In this document: piece after piece, positions 55,155 through 63,972 of the stretch
How positions within the stretch are numbered: position 1 is the stretch's first letter
How the letters are laid out: each line of letters starts with the position of its first letter
Origin: Synechococcus sp. ROS8604
GTDB lineage: Bacteria > Cyanobacteriota > Cyanobacteriia > PCC-6307 > Cyanobiaceae
Direction of reading: 5' to 3'
DNA length: 64,000 nucleotides
Assembly (NCBI RefSeq): GCF_014279655.1
Contig: NZ_CP047946.1
Span: 2,356,001-2,420,000 of the forward strand
The notes under the pieces: generated by a model
The model's input: the letters and a program-made list of their open reading frames with translations, nothing else
The model's database searches: none
What the model was told of the DNA's origin: nothing
Made by a program: the position numbers and the translations under genes

Positions 55155-55475
55155 CTACTTGCGGTTCAGGTACTTCCAGCCTGCCCAGATGATCACAGCG
55201 AGAACAATCCAACCCAAAAATGCACGCAGGAGCACGACACCAATCAAGAGCACCACTGCCGTGCCAGCGGTATTTTTAACGATGGCCTTGCTGCGATCAG
55301 ACATGTACTGCCAGCGAGGAATCAGAGCCATGAAGTCACCTAACGACAAAGCCACAGTGACAGTGGTAGGCGTTTCTGTCACGTTTGGGAAGGGGCAGCG
55401 ATCACCGGCATCCTCAAGAGTGTCTGAAGCAGCTTCGATGCACCTGTGCTGAAGGGTGGCATCAGGTTGGATCAT
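55155..55475 (-). CDS. Small membrane protein, unknown
   Basis: 106 residues from ATG 55475. The soluble N-terminal half has two Cys (HRCIEAAS, DRCPFP). Two adjoining hydrophobic segments (about 67-81 and 84-98) lie near the C-terminus, ending WAGWKYLNRK. Divergent from the glutaredoxin-MauE gene. No family recognised. Confidence 0.6.
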   Translation of the reverse strand: MIQPDATLQHRCIEAASDTLEDAGDRCPFPNVTETPTTVTVALSLGDFMALIPRWQYMSDRSKAIVKNTAGTAVVLLIGVVLLRAFLGWIVLAVIIWAGWKYLNRK

Positions 55476-55531
55476 GATGAAACGATCCGTCTCACAAAAG
55501 GAGATCAAGCTCCGAGTTAAGAAAGATCGCC

Positions 55532-56290
55532 ATGGCTACGTTCAAGATGATCATCCCCACAGCCATGACCTCTTCATCCAAGCTTAGAGACGTGCACGTT
55601 TTTCGGATGTCAATGCCGGAACACGAATGCCCTTGGGGACTGAAAGCCATTGCATTAATGCAGAAGCATGGGATCAGCTTTGAAGACCATCGATTAACAA
55701 GCCAAGAGGAAGTCAACACCTTCAAAGCTCAACATGGCGTTGCCACAACGCCACAAATTTTCAACGGCGATGAACGAATAGGGGGTTATACAGAGTTGGC
55801 CGCCATGCTTGGAGAAGAAGCTCAGGAAGCTGAGTATTCCTACATGCCAGTGGTAGCAGTCTTCGGAACTGCGCTTCTGATCTCACTGGTTCTGGAAGGC
55901 AATGTGATCCAACACTTCATGGGGATTTCCATCTGCACACTGGCGATGCTCAAGCTCATTGACGTGGAGTCCTTCGCGGCCAGTTTCGTGAAATACGACC
56001 TGGCCACGAAACGATGGCACCTATGGGGCAAGCTCTATCCGGGGGTGGAACTACTGATCGGCCTTGGTTTTTTAATGAAACCGCCGCTTCCAATGGCAGG
56101 GTGGATCGCACTGATTGTTGGTATCCAGGGAATGATTTCAGTCCTCAAAGCGGTTTACATCGACAAGCTCGCTTTGAACTGCGCCTGCGTTGGAGGGAAC
56201 AGCAAAACACCCCTAGGAATTATTAGCTTCACTGAATATGCAATGCAAAGCCTGATGGGCATCGTTGTCGCCTTCCAATTAGCATTTTAA
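55532..56290 (+). CDS. Glutaredoxin-like/MauE-type membrane fusion protein
   Basis: 252 residues. Residues ~20-95 are a glutaredoxin fold with a changed active site: CPWG (Cys33 to Gly36) instead of CPYC, and the cis-Pro motif TTPQIFNGDERIGGY. Residues ~105-250 form about four membrane helices of the MauE/DoxX type, with KRWHLWGKLYPGVELLIGLG and a Cys pair in NCACVGG. It could pass electrons across the membrane to periplasmic thiols. That is inference from domain pairing. Confidence 0.8.
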   Translation: MATFKMIIPTAMTSSSKLRDVHVFRMSMPEHECPWGLKAIALMQKHGISFEDHRLTSQEEVNTFKAQHGVATTPQIFNGDERIGGYTELAAMLGEEAQEAEYSYMPVVAVFGTALLISLVLEGNVIQHFMGISICTLAMLKLIDVESFAASFVKYDLATKRWHLWGKLYPGVELLIGLGFLMKPPLPMAGWIALIVGIQGMISVLKAVYIDKLALNCACVGGNSKTPLGIISFTEYAMQSLMGIVVAFQLAF

Positions 56291-56484
56291 ACTTCTCAAA
56301 AAACACATCAACACACTAACAAATCGATAAAAATAAAGCAATATTACCTTGCTATTGCAGAGAACATAGCCAACCTCAAAGCCAGGCTTCAGATGCAGAT
56401 GAACAATACCAAGCCACTGAAACTAATCATTTCGAGAAATCACTCTTTCTGCCCAATAAAGGCTATTAGCAATGCCAACCTGTT

Positions 56485-57339
56485 TCACAGGCGTCTTCTC
56501 CAAAGAACGAAAGGAATGATAGTAACCAACATTAAAACACTATAGACAGCGGATGGGAGACTAAAGCGACTCAAACCACCTTGAACAAGCTCCTCACTGA
56601 TCAGCGAACCAACAACAATACCTATCGTGCCATTTTGAAACCCAGCCTCTACAGAAAGGGAAGTAATCTGGGACTTTTTTAAACGCAGCAAATGACCAAC
56701 AATCAAGCCAACCGCTAGCATGATCACATTAAGCAGCAGCAGAATTGGGCCCAAAGTAGGGAGATTTGCGATAAAAACATTCCACTGGCCAATCAGTACT
56801 CCAATCAAGACTGCCGCAAACAAACCATTGGATATTTGACTGCTTAGCTGTTCCCAACGAGACGCTTGCATCGGGGTGCATTGGCGAATCAAAACACCGA
56901 TCAATACAGGCAATGTTGCCAAAGAAAAAACTTTTAAAATCAAAGGGAGTATTGATAACTCAATGCCTTGTTGTGGAACAAGAACGGGTGCCGTAACACT
57001 CAAAACAAGAGGAAGAGTTACAGCCGTAACAAGACTAGCCAGTGCGGTATAAGAAATAGAGAGGGCTACATCTCCACGAGAAAGCTTAGTCATAATATTC
57101 GACGTTATTCCACCCGGACAGCAACTCAAAATCATGACACCAAGGGCAAAGTCACCTTGCAGTCCAAACGCCCATATCAATACAAAAGCAATCGCTGGAA
57201 GCAGCAAGAGCTGAGCAAGTGCTCCAGCAATCAAGGCCTTTGGCTGCTGAAATGCGAATCCAAAATCTTGCGGCGTTAGAGAAAGCCCCAAAGAAAACAT
57301 AATGAAAGCAAGACTTCCAGTAAGAAGAAGTTCAATCAC
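56485..57339 (-). CDS. BASS-family (bile acid:Na+ symporter-like) transporter
   Basis: 284 residues, 8-9 hydrophobic helices. The substrate-crossover motif reads SCCPGGITSNIMTKLSRGDV, and the second one is EAGFQNGTIGIVVGS. BASS proteins carry organic anions such as pyruvate, pantothenate or 2-keto acids with Na+. The substrate here is not clear. No neighbours on the same strand. Confidence 0.88.
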   Translation of the reverse strand: MIELLLTGSLAFIMFSLGLSLTPQDFGFAFQQPKALIAGALAQLLLLPAIAFVLIWAFGLQGDFALGVMILSCCPGGITSNIMTKLSRGDVALSISYTALASLVTAVTLPLVLSVTAPVLVPQQGIELSILPLILKVFSLATLPVLIGVLIRQCTPMQASRWEQLSSQISNGLFAAVLIGVLIGQWNVFIANLPTLGPILLLLNVIMLAVGLIVGHLLRLKKSQITSLSVEAGFQNGTIGIVVGSLISEELVQGGLSRFSLPSAVYSVLMLVTIIPFVLWRRRL

Positions 57340-57656
57340 AATTGGGCCAATTCCAAGCTAGCCGAGAATAATCCATAGACATGCTCCCGTAGCACAAGCC
57401 TGCTCAGCATCAATGCTGCGAAAATCAAGAAACTCTAAAAAGCGTATTCAACCTGATCCTTGATTTGAATCGTGCCAAAATTTGTTCCTACTCAGAAAGA
57501 TATTGAAGACAAAAATCTAGAGAATAATGGATGCGGTGGGTCGCTCAAGGCATAGGGTGATCCCAGACATGTTTTTTCGGAATACCAGGACCGTATCCAG
57601 GCTCTGCTCCGTTGATTCCCCTCTGCTGCGGTTTAAAGCTCGACTAATCTTTAGAG
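57340..57656. other. Gene-free stretch
   Basis: Contains the promoter side of the transporter gene (minus) and of the next plus-strand gene. No clear boxes or other structure seen. Confidence 0.5.
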
Positions 57657-57902
57657 ATGCACAATGATGAGCTTTCGGTGGAAGCCACAGACTCAGTACT
57701 GATGATGCGCCACGTTCATGAGCATGGCTTCCAGGCTGATGGCTGCACATGGCAATTAGCCAAACAACAAGGGAATAGAGCAATCCGAGGAATGGGCTCT
57801 AAAAAGTTCGCTAAGGCTGTTCAGGAGCTTGTCTCTCTCGGCTATGGGGTGGTGAAGATCGAAAAACCTCTTACTTACCGCTCTCTGAAGGAGATGGCAT
57901 AA
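57657..57902 (+). CDS. Small hypothetical protein
   Basis: 81 residues. N-terminal acidic stretch, then RHVHEHGFQADGCTWQLAKQ and SKKFAKAVQELVSLGYGVVK, a winged-helix-like alpha/beta pattern. No ribosome-binding site of note. A terminator-like hairpin follows. Not recognised. Confidence 0.55.
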   Translation: MHNDELSVEATDSVLMMRHVHEHGFQADGCTWQLAKQQGNRAIRGMGSKKFAKAVQELVSLGYGVVKIEKPLTYRSLKEMA

Positions 57903-57903
57903 A

Positions 57904-57933
57904 AAAAGGCCTGCTTCCACGCAGACCCTTTTA
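57904..57933 (+). terminator. Imperfect terminator hairpin
   Basis: AAAGGCCTGC - TTCCAC - GCAGACCCTTTT: an imperfect stem with flanking A and T runs, directly after the 81-residue gene. It could work for either strand. Confidence 0.45.
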
Positions 57934-58029
57934 GTGATTGAAGACCGCTCCCTCAAGCGACGTTCGTTTGCAGATCCCGTCCAAGGAATGCTTTACATAC
58001 AGTAACAGGCCGGTAAAGCTTTGTAAAGC

Positions 58030-58125
58030 TCACTGCTCTGGGGATTGATTCAACTTGTAGATGTTGAGAGCGAAGCAGGCTGTCCCGAAGCTCACAAGAA
58101 GCACGAGAAGATCTTGGGTGTTCAT
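58030..58125 (-). CDS. 31-residue single-span membrane peptide
   Basis: ATG 58125 to TGA 58032-58030. The sequence is almost entirely one helix (LLVLLVSFGTACFALNIYKL) with short polar ends. Size and form are like small photosystem subunits, but no named subunit matches. It sits 34 nt downstream of the next small membrane gene on the same strand. Confidence 0.5.
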   Translation of the reverse strand: MNTQDLLVLLVSFGTACFALNIYKLNQSPEQ

Positions 58126-58159
58126 GGGTTGAACCGGTAAGGAGTGTTCAGAAGGGGAC

Positions 58160-58291
58160 TCAGTTTTGAGCTGATTTTGCTTTCTTCACGACTGGCAGAT
58201 CGGAAGGCTGGGCAAGGATGTACACCACGGCAGCGGAGACAATTCCGGTGAAGGCGATCAGGCCAAAGATGGCGGTTGAATAGTCGGTCAT
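58160..58291 (-). CDS. 43-residue single-span membrane peptide
   Basis: ATG 58291 (a longer frame is open, but the compact form starts MTDYST). One helix, AIFGLIAFTGIVSAAVVYIL, then a basic tail KKAKSAQN. Not a high-light-inducible protein: the chlorophyll-binding ExxNGR motif is missing. Probably co-transcribed with the 31-residue peptide downstream. Confidence 0.55.
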   Translation of the reverse strand: MTDYSTAIFGLIAFTGIVSAAVVYILAQPSDLPVVKKAKSAQN

Positions 58292-58310
58292 CAAAAGCAC
58301 TCGTGAACTT

Positions 58311-58478
58311 ATGCAACAGAACCTAGAGGTTTTTGTAACGGATCGCAAAGGTCGCATGCCTCAAGCTGATCGTGCAGCCTGCATCACAGCAGCGGTTGAT
58401 GCAGGTCATCAGCTCACTGCCATGGCAGGTGGCATCGCCATGGGACCGTCAATCCCATTAAAGGCAAAGCCTCGATGA
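58311..58478 (+). CDS. Possible 55-residue protein
   Basis: ATG 58311 to TGA 58476. Even codon use and sequence such as VFVTDRKGRMPQADRAACIT suggest a real product, but there is no good ribosome-binding site and no family. Divergent from the small membrane pair. Confidence 0.35.
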   Translation: MQQNLEVFVTDRKGRMPQADRAACITAAVDAGHQLTAMAGGIAMGPSIPLKAKPR

Positions 58479-58682
58479 GCGAAACAAACAATATTGAACG
58501 ACCAAGAGAGGACTTCAGCAACGATGACCACAAAAAACAAGCTATTTGCTTCTTCTATCCCCCACCATGGATGAGATCTTGATTGCCTAGGATTTTGAAA
58601 AATGTCAGACAATTCCAGCACAAACGAGAAGCGGAAACACTTCTCTCTGCCATTACGAACGAAGTATCAATAGAAAAATGAG

Positions 58683-58991
58683 TTATTCCATCCAAAGTTT
58701 TTTGAAAGCATAGGGAGCAGATTCACGCTGCTCCATCGATGATTCACGAATGAAGGTGATGCAAGCATTTGAACCATCAAACTGCTTGTTATTGATGACC
58801 ATTTCCATCGCATCATTTAAGCTTTTCCCTTTTTTGAATCCTGTATCAAGAGTTTTTACAGCACCGTCAGGATCGCACTTACCAAGCCTCAGTGGTTCTG
58901 TGTCTTTGGCATGGCTTGTTGGAATGACACCGACAGACAGGATGAAGCTCAAGAACAACAGATTGATCAACGTCATCGTTCTATCGCTCAT
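58683..58991 (-). CDS. Exported hypothetical protein
   Basis: 102 residues from ATG 58991. Signal peptide NLLFLSFILSVGVIPTSHA, cleaved before KD. The mature part has two Cys (KCDPDGAV and ACITFIRESS), so one disulfide is possible. Function unknown. Confidence 0.65.
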   Translation of the reverse strand: MSDRTMTLINLLFLSFILSVGVIPTSHAKDTEPLRLGKCDPDGAVKTLDTGFKKGKSLNDAMEMVINNKQFDGSNACITFIRESSMEQRESAPYAFKKLWME

Positions 58992-59281
58992 AACAATCAT
59001 TAAAGCATCCACCTCTCAAAATTTCCGCCCTAGGATATGACAAAAGGTGCATAAGGGAAGTAAAACCGTTAAGCCCTTGATCAACATCTTTCAAGACGAT
59101 CAGGGTTCTGATGGAAGCGGGAGCGCGCAGCTTTCCCCCAGCACATCTATCGCATAACAACATCACCGCTATACCTGGTCAGCCACAGGCCTTCGGACTG
59201 ATCACCCGTTTGGGGGTAGAGCGGGAACAGCGCAGCTGTTTTGCTGAAAGCCCGAACAGCCCAGACCTCTGGTCTGATCCG

Positions 59282-59639
59282 ATGAACAGAACCAACGAAT
59301 TCCTCAGCCCCAAACAAGACAACAAGCTTGGGAAATCAGCTCTGCTGATGCCCCCCCCTACGCGATGTCCAGTTCTCCTTCGACATCGAGGACCACACCC
59401 CTCACCAGGACGAATACTGGAAATGGTGGGTCCATAGGATGCAGCTGGCGATCAGTCGCAGCTACGAAAACGATGCTGTGCCAGTCCTGATCACTGACAT
59501 CGCTGAGGAGTTCAGCTATGCCTGTAAGTGGGAGCTGGAGATCATCAGGACCATCTCAGACATGGCCCTAGAGCTGGGGCGAATGCGTCTCTCAATCAAC
59601 GAAGAGGAAACAGACGGAACAACTCTTCAAAGCGACTAA
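59282..59639 (+). pseudogene. Gene split by a shift at a C8 tract
   Basis: From ATG 59282 the frame reads MNRTNEFLSPKQDNKLGKSA into ATG-C8 (eight C at 59351-59358) and then loses sense. Removing one C joins it to DVQFSFDIEDHTPHQDEYWK, followed by QLAISRSYENDAVPVLITDI and a Glu-rich C-terminus, stop TAA 59637. The intact product would be about 118 residues. It is either a recent frameshift or a slippage-controlled (phase-variable) gene. The downstream piece from ATG 59439 could be made alone. Confidence 0.6.
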
Positions 59640-59804
59640 GCGGCAAGCTTCTACCCAAGTCCCAGCGGGAATCCCTCGGCAAAAAGCACGAAGCGTTCAT
59701 TCATATGGGCTGATTGTCATTTAACAGGTCACTGATCAGTTCCGTAAACAAGTGACACTTACTCATTAGAGCCACTGGTAGAGAAGCTAATTGGTTGAAA
59801 GTTA

Positions 59805-60122
59805 ATGCAGCACTCTTTGATCGTCTGGAATTTCCCAACAGTGGAAGGGGCTTGGGATGCCTGCACTCGATTTGCTGAATACATCAATGCTGGCAGCCCT
59901 AAAGATTGCTTCGATGGCTTTGAGCTCAAATATCGCGTCTGCGAGCCTATCGATGGAACAGCAATGGCCATTGCTGTTGCGAGCAACATAGGCAAGGTGT
60001 GAGCCCATCTCGCCCCTTGGATCAAGGGCTCTGGCATCGAATTCGAAGTGACACCTGTTGTTTCCGATGCTGAGTTCGCGGCCATGTGGCCAGGAGTTCA
60101 AGCTGCTGCCTCCACTGACTGA
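59805..60122 (+). pseudogene. DUF3303-type gene with internal TGA
   Basis: ATG 59805 gives MQHSLIVWNFPTVEGAWDAC and so on; TGA at 60000-60002 interrupts. The same frame resumes at once with AHLAPWIKGSGIEFEVTPVV and ends TGA 60120-60122. Both halves fit one DUF3303 protein of 105 codons. TGG to TGA at a conserved Trp position is the simplest explanation. Confidence 0.75.
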
Positions 60123-60220
60123 CCAGCTGGTTGCATCACCTCCACCCTCAGTCCGTTGAATGCTGTGACTGAACGTATTGAGGGTGACTTTGTGATAATC
60201 AATGAAATTCAAGGCTCAAA

Positions 60221-60610
60221 ATGGCGACATTCGATCAATCCACTCCCTTCATACTTCTGGCCCGGATCCACGTGAAGCAGGGCTGCGTGGACCAGTATCT
60301 AGAGCTGGCCCGTGTGACTGATGCAGCTGTTCAGTCTTCCGAGCCTGGAATGCTTCATCACACCATTGATCAGGATCCGGAAGACCCACAGATGTTTGTT
60401 TGGTCAGAGGTGTACGCCAATGAGAAAGCCTTTGCCCTTCACGTCTCAAATCCTCCAGTCCAGGAATATTTGCAAAAGCATGCTGAACTAGGAGATGGAT
60501 TCAGCATCGAGGATTACGGCACTATTGGCGAGGAGTGCAGAAAGCTGATGGAATCTTTCGGTCTTGCTCTCAAGATTTACCCATCCAAATTAGGATACAG
60601 CAGAGTCTAA
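60221..60610 (+). CDS. Antibiotic-biosynthesis-monooxygenase (ABM) domain protein
   Basis: 129 residues. Single ABM/dimeric alpha-beta-barrel: FILLARIHVKQGCVDQYLEL, then SSEPGMLHHTIDQDPEDPQM and VWSEVYANEKAFALHVSNPP. Related proteins act as quinol monooxygenases or heme-degrading enzymes; this one is unassigned. 98 nt after the broken DUF3303 gene. Confidence 0.82.
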   Translation: MATFDQSTPFILLARIHVKQGCVDQYLELARVTDAAVQSSEPGMLHHTIDQDPEDPQMFVWSEVYANEKAFALHVSNPPVQEYLQKHAELGDGFSIEDYGTIGEECRKLMESFGLALKIYPSKLGYSRV

Positions 60611-60764
60611 GCAAAACCAGATCAATGCCAACTTGGTGACTCAAATCGTTCGCACTGATTGAGAACCGTTCCCCGCCACAGGCAGATTTTTTGTTGAAGC
60701 AGAGAAAGCCTTATAAACAAAAGCCTCCTACTTGGCTTCAGATCATCTTCCTCAAGACGCCGCT

Positions 60765-61091
60765 CTAAACATCAATTCCATTCAGCTTTGCGGCCAATAC
60801 AGCATCGGCTTGCGTTAGGCCGTCAACCTTATGGGTGTAAATCACAGCTTCCGCATGTGCCCAGCCAAGGGAAAACTCAGCATGGTGTCCCTCGACTTCA
60901 CAGATCGCACCAGCTGCATTCACCCAATCGAGAGCAGTCTGAAAATCGATGAATCGCAACGAACGCGTGAGGTGATGGTTATCAACCACTTCCCAGCCAG
61001 GCAGTTGAGGCAGCAGATCAGCAAGTTCTGCTTCTGTGAGTTTCGGAGCACCTACTTGGCAGGGGATACAGGTCTGTTTGGCTAAATCCAT
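60765..61091 (-). CDS. Pterin-4-alpha-carbinolamine dehydratase
   Basis: 108 residues from ATG 61091 (ATG 61109 is also possible). The family motif VEGHHAEFSLGWAHAEAVIY then THKVDGLT contains the catalytic His residues. It dehydrates 4a-hydroxytetrahydropterin; in cyanobacteria without aromatic hydroxylases the role may be in molybdopterin or carboxysome context. The usual HHP reads HHA here. Confidence 0.9.
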   Translation of the reverse strand: MDLAKQTCIPCQVGAPKLTEAELADLLPQLPGWEVVDNHHLTRSLRFIDFQTALDWVNAAGAICEVEGHHAEFSLGWAHAEAVIYTHKVDGLTQADAVLAAKLNGIDV

Positions 61092-61292
61092 TGAGATCAC
61101 AGGCAACATTTTCAGTATGGCCACAGCATTGATAGACCTGCATTGAATCCATACAGGGGAAGCTGCTGATGGGCATAAGGTCGAAACCTTCCTCAAACGA
61201 CAGCCTGAGGGGGGAGAAGCAAAACAGACCTACAAGCTTGAAGGCCATGCCAGGGCATGGGCCTCTACAGCCGAAACGGAGGGTCAACAACC

Positions 61293-61478
61293 ATGAATGC
61301 AATAAAGACCCTGAAATACATCGAGCCGCTTGGCGAGAAGGATGAACGAGAAGACGCCAAATGCAGAAACTGCAACCAATTCAATGCCGTTAAAGAACAT
61401 CAAAACCGTTCGTGCTCCATGGAGACGTACAGAGGTGATGCACTAGCAAGGAAAGCTTGGCGCAGAAGCATTCCCTAA
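61293..61478 (+). CDS. Small Cys-rich hypothetical protein
   Basis: 61 residues from ATG 61293, GGAGGG about 10 nt upstream. CRNCNQFNAVKEHQNRSC gives three Cys, a possible zinc knuckle. Basic C-terminus. Not recognised. Confidence 0.5.
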   Translation: MNAIKTLKYIEPLGEKDEREDAKCRNCNQFNAVKEHQNRSCSMETYRGDALARKAWRRSIP

Positions 61479-61590
61479 ATGCAACGAAAAAATTTCGGCA
61501 TGGCCGATGGCCACCCTTTCTGTATTAAAGACTACGCATATACTTCTAATCAGCAGTAAATTGGAAGGAGCACGCAAAAGGAGAGCAGCG

Positions 61591-61848
61591 ATGGGAATAG
61601 AGGCATTCCGCAAACACTTAATTGACGCCAACCCCAAAATGACTTCAGCTGCAAAACAGGAACTGATATCCGAAGATTTAGGCATCCCTTACGAGGCGCT
61701 AGACCGCATAACAGACAATCTCGGGAGGTTAATTAATGAGACAAAGGACACCGAAAAGATCGTTTACTACGCACAAATAAGTGGAGAACGATGCTCTCAT
61801 TTTAATGGCATAGCCATGCTGTTAGAAGACTACAGCCAGGATGTTTAG
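61591..61848 (+). CDS. Hypothetical protein
   Basis: 85 residues. ATG 61591 is chosen because AGGAG lies 7 nt upstream; the frame is open to 61507. Helical composition: ANPKMTSAAKQELISEDLGI, then ALDRITDNLGRLINETKDTE. Unknown. Confidence 0.6.
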   Translation: MGIEAFRKHLIDANPKMTSAAKQELISEDLGIPYEALDRITDNLGRLINETKDTEKIVYYAQISGERCSHFNGIAMLLEDYSQDV

Positions 61849-61944
61849 CAATCACCGTTCCAGGCGACTCCTGATTTTGTATTAGAAATTACCAAAAGCA
61901 AATCCAAATCACAGATATAGTTTGGGCAATAAAGGCAAAATCCA

Positions 61945-62295
61945 ATGACAACGATACCAAGAATTCACAGGCCCATCCCTCGATCAGGAGCAGGAAAGCA
62001 TGACAAATCCCACCCTCCAAATCCAACTGCTACACCCCCGGCTACGTATCAGGAGGCCATCTCGCGTGATTTAGTTATTGCACTTGAAGCAACGGAAAGA
62101 CTCAACAAAAGCCTTGACGAACTGATTGAAGGGAATGGATGCAGCGAGTTTCTCGCCTCCCATAGACTGCTTGGAGAGAAGATAACGTCTAATCGCAATA
62201 TTTTGCACATGCTGATTCGAAATACTATGGATATCAGCATCAAGATTGACAAGCCAGAGCTTAAAGCAAAATACCCCGACTATTTTACAAAATAA
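61945..62295 (+). CDS. Hypothetical protein, probably helical
   Basis: 116 residues. Pro-rich N-terminus (HPPNPTATPPATYQE) followed by long helices with RDLVIALEATERLNKSLDEL. A weak AAGG precedes the ATG. Same direction as the 85-residue gene, and may be functionally paired with it. Confidence 0.55.
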   Translation: MTTIPRIHRPIPRSGAGKHDKSHPPNPTATPPATYQEAISRDLVIALEATERLNKSLDELIEGNGCSEFLASHRLLGEKITSNRNILHMLIRNTMDISIKIDKPELKAKYPDYFTK

Positions 62296-62632
62296 ATCGA
62301 GTCCATCAACACATCATTCACCGAAGACAACCAAGTCTTCTGACTGTTTGGTCCTAAGATCAGCTTAGCAGTCAGCTCATCAAATTAATCTTGTAATCGC
62401 AAGGATAAAATTTAGTCCCGCCACTAAGGAGGCTTTAATTGCCTACAGAACCCGTGAGTAACATTACAGCACCGCTTGATGTTGCTCGTGAACACAGCAA
62501 TTAATTCAGGAGATGATGTTTTTAGCAAAGGAAATTCATTTGCTCATGATGAATCAAAACTCTATTTCCAATGATTAACTCTAAAGACAATGCACGTCTG
62601 CATGGGCCAATCACCAGCGACGGTTGCCACTA
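62296..62632. other. Gene-free stretch
   Basis: No coding or structural signal seen. Confidence 0.5.
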
Positions 62633-62797
62633 TCAACAGTAGGTTCCCGAATCGTGAAAAGGAGTGATCGGAATTGGCTCGTCGATGGCATTGGAGATAT
62701 AGACCACATGTTGGGCACAAATTTCGCGCTTGGACTGGCAACTCGCCATCAGGAACGAGGCAACAGCAACGGCGGCGATGGGTGCGAGGGGTTTCAT
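62633..62797 (-). CDS. Small lipoprotein
   Basis: 54 residues from ATG 62797. Signal peptide MKPLAPIAAVAVASFLMASC with a lipobox-like LMASC, Cys20. The mature end has two more Cys (EICAQH, GTYC). Unknown role. Confidence 0.55.
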   Translation of the reverse strand: MKPLAPIAAVAVASFLMASCQSKREICAQHVVYISNAIDEPIPITPFHDSGTYC

Positions 62798-63118
62798 CAG
62801 TTGTAGCCGCTTGGTCAACGACAAACTTGCTCAAGCATGGCTAAGCAGGCTGATCAGGATGGGAGTGAAAACCAGTCAGCTGTTGTTCCATCACTGAAAT
62901 GTTCCCTCGTTCGACCTGCATCACAGTCGACCACGACTTTCCAGACATTTCAATCAGACGATCGGATCTGAAAAAAAGACTGGTGAGATGACCCTCACAG
63001 AATCACAACGGTTCTCGTAAAAACTCACATCCACCCAGCGTTTCATAGTCCACGCTTCAGCAGGAAGGAGAGTGCACATTGGCAGAGCTAAAACACTGAA
63101 AACCAACGGATCGATTGG
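62798..63118. other. Gene-free stretch
   Basis: No gene recognised. Likely upstream region of the lipoprotein and decayed sequence after the DUF1330 remnant. Confidence 0.45.
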
Positions 63119-63178
63119 CTAATTGACTGCGAAGAGTGCAGCGACTGAAGCGAGGGCATTGAATGTGGTTCGAATCAT
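63119..63178 (-). pseudogene. Remnant of a DUF1330 gene copy
   Basis: A 19-codon frame MIRTTFNALASVAALFAVN, then TAG, begins one base after the stop of the DUF1330 gene. Its first residues match that gene's own start (MIRTTLTAVALA), and the DNA around both ATGs is similar (TGTGGTTCG[AG]ATCAT on the plus strand). It looks like the signal-peptide stub of a tandem duplicate. Confidence 0.5.
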
Positions 63179-63179
63179 G

Positions 63180-63572
63180 TCAAAGGAGCCTATAAAGCTC
63201 AATTGTGTAATCGCCTGCATTTTTCCTGAGAGGCTTGATTTTCTGCCGATAAACAGGAGAATTCCAGAAGTCAATTGCTGCACACTCTGAAGGGAAATTG
63301 ATCAACAACGTCACATGGTTTTGATCGCGATTTCCTTCAAGAATGCGAAGTGGTCTAGGGTCATTTAAGTAGTAAGAGCCGGCGTTTTGGTGGAGTCCAG
63401 ACTCCTTTAGTGCTTGCCCATAAATTGCCATCTGCTGGGGATCATTGGTCACCCCATCAACAACCATGACCACTGGCTTTTGACTGCAGCTCGTAGTGTT
63501 ATCTGACGCTATTACTGGTGTTGTTAAAGGGCTGGTAGCGAGTGCTACTGCGGTGAGTGTGGTTCGGATCAT
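63180..63572 (-). CDS. Exported DUF1330-family protein
   Basis: 130 residues. Signal peptide cleaved near VIA-SD (residue ~22). The DUF1330 (dimeric alpha/beta-barrel) pattern includes QMAIYGQALKESGLHQNAGS, then RILEGNRDQNHVTLLINFPS and DFWNSPVYRQKIKPLRKNA. DUF1330 proteins are normally cytoplasmic, so the export signal is unusual. Function unknown. Confidence 0.8.
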   Translation of the reverse strand: MIRTTLTAVALATSPLTTPVIASDNTTSCSQKPVVMVVDGVTNDPQQMAIYGQALKESGLHQNAGSYYLNDPRPLRILEGNRDQNHVTLLINFPSECAAIDFWNSPVYRQKIKPLRKNAGDYTIELYRLL

Positions 63573-63972
63573 TAGTTCGCCCCCGTCAGGTGCTTAGTGC
63601 TGGAGTCTCCAGCCGTTTCGTCAACGTAGAGCGCCATCCTTCCTATCCCCCGCAAGGACTAGAGGCTGACTCCAAGTTGCCACGCCATAAACCTGTCTCT
63701 CTCTACTTCAACCAGCAAAGGCACCATCCACTCAGACTCAACTTCACTCGCTACATCCCTTCCAAGCTCTTCAATGCCAAGCGCAAGCCAAGACTTGTTC
63801 CATCAGCGTTGTTAGCTCTCAGCGCCAATAAAAAACCCCGCTCATGGCGGAACTGCAATGTCTGTAGCTGTCAACCTTATTTTAGCTAGCTTGTTTTTGG
63901 CTAAATCTTGTTCACTTTTGACGATGATACAATGTTGAAAGCTCACACTTCTTCCCGTTCAGACTTACTTTC
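63573..63972. other. Gene-free stretch with a terminator-like element
   Basis: No gene. On the minus strand at 63851-63824 a short stem (CCGC/GCGG) is followed by GGTTTTTTATTG, like the terminators at 50080 and 52414. A minus-strand gene to its right is not visible before the window ends. Confidence 0.45.

Noticed and set aside
63557..63889. 110-codon plus-strand frame at the right end
   Set aside because: Runs through a terminator-like element and lacks a start signal or protein-like pattern.
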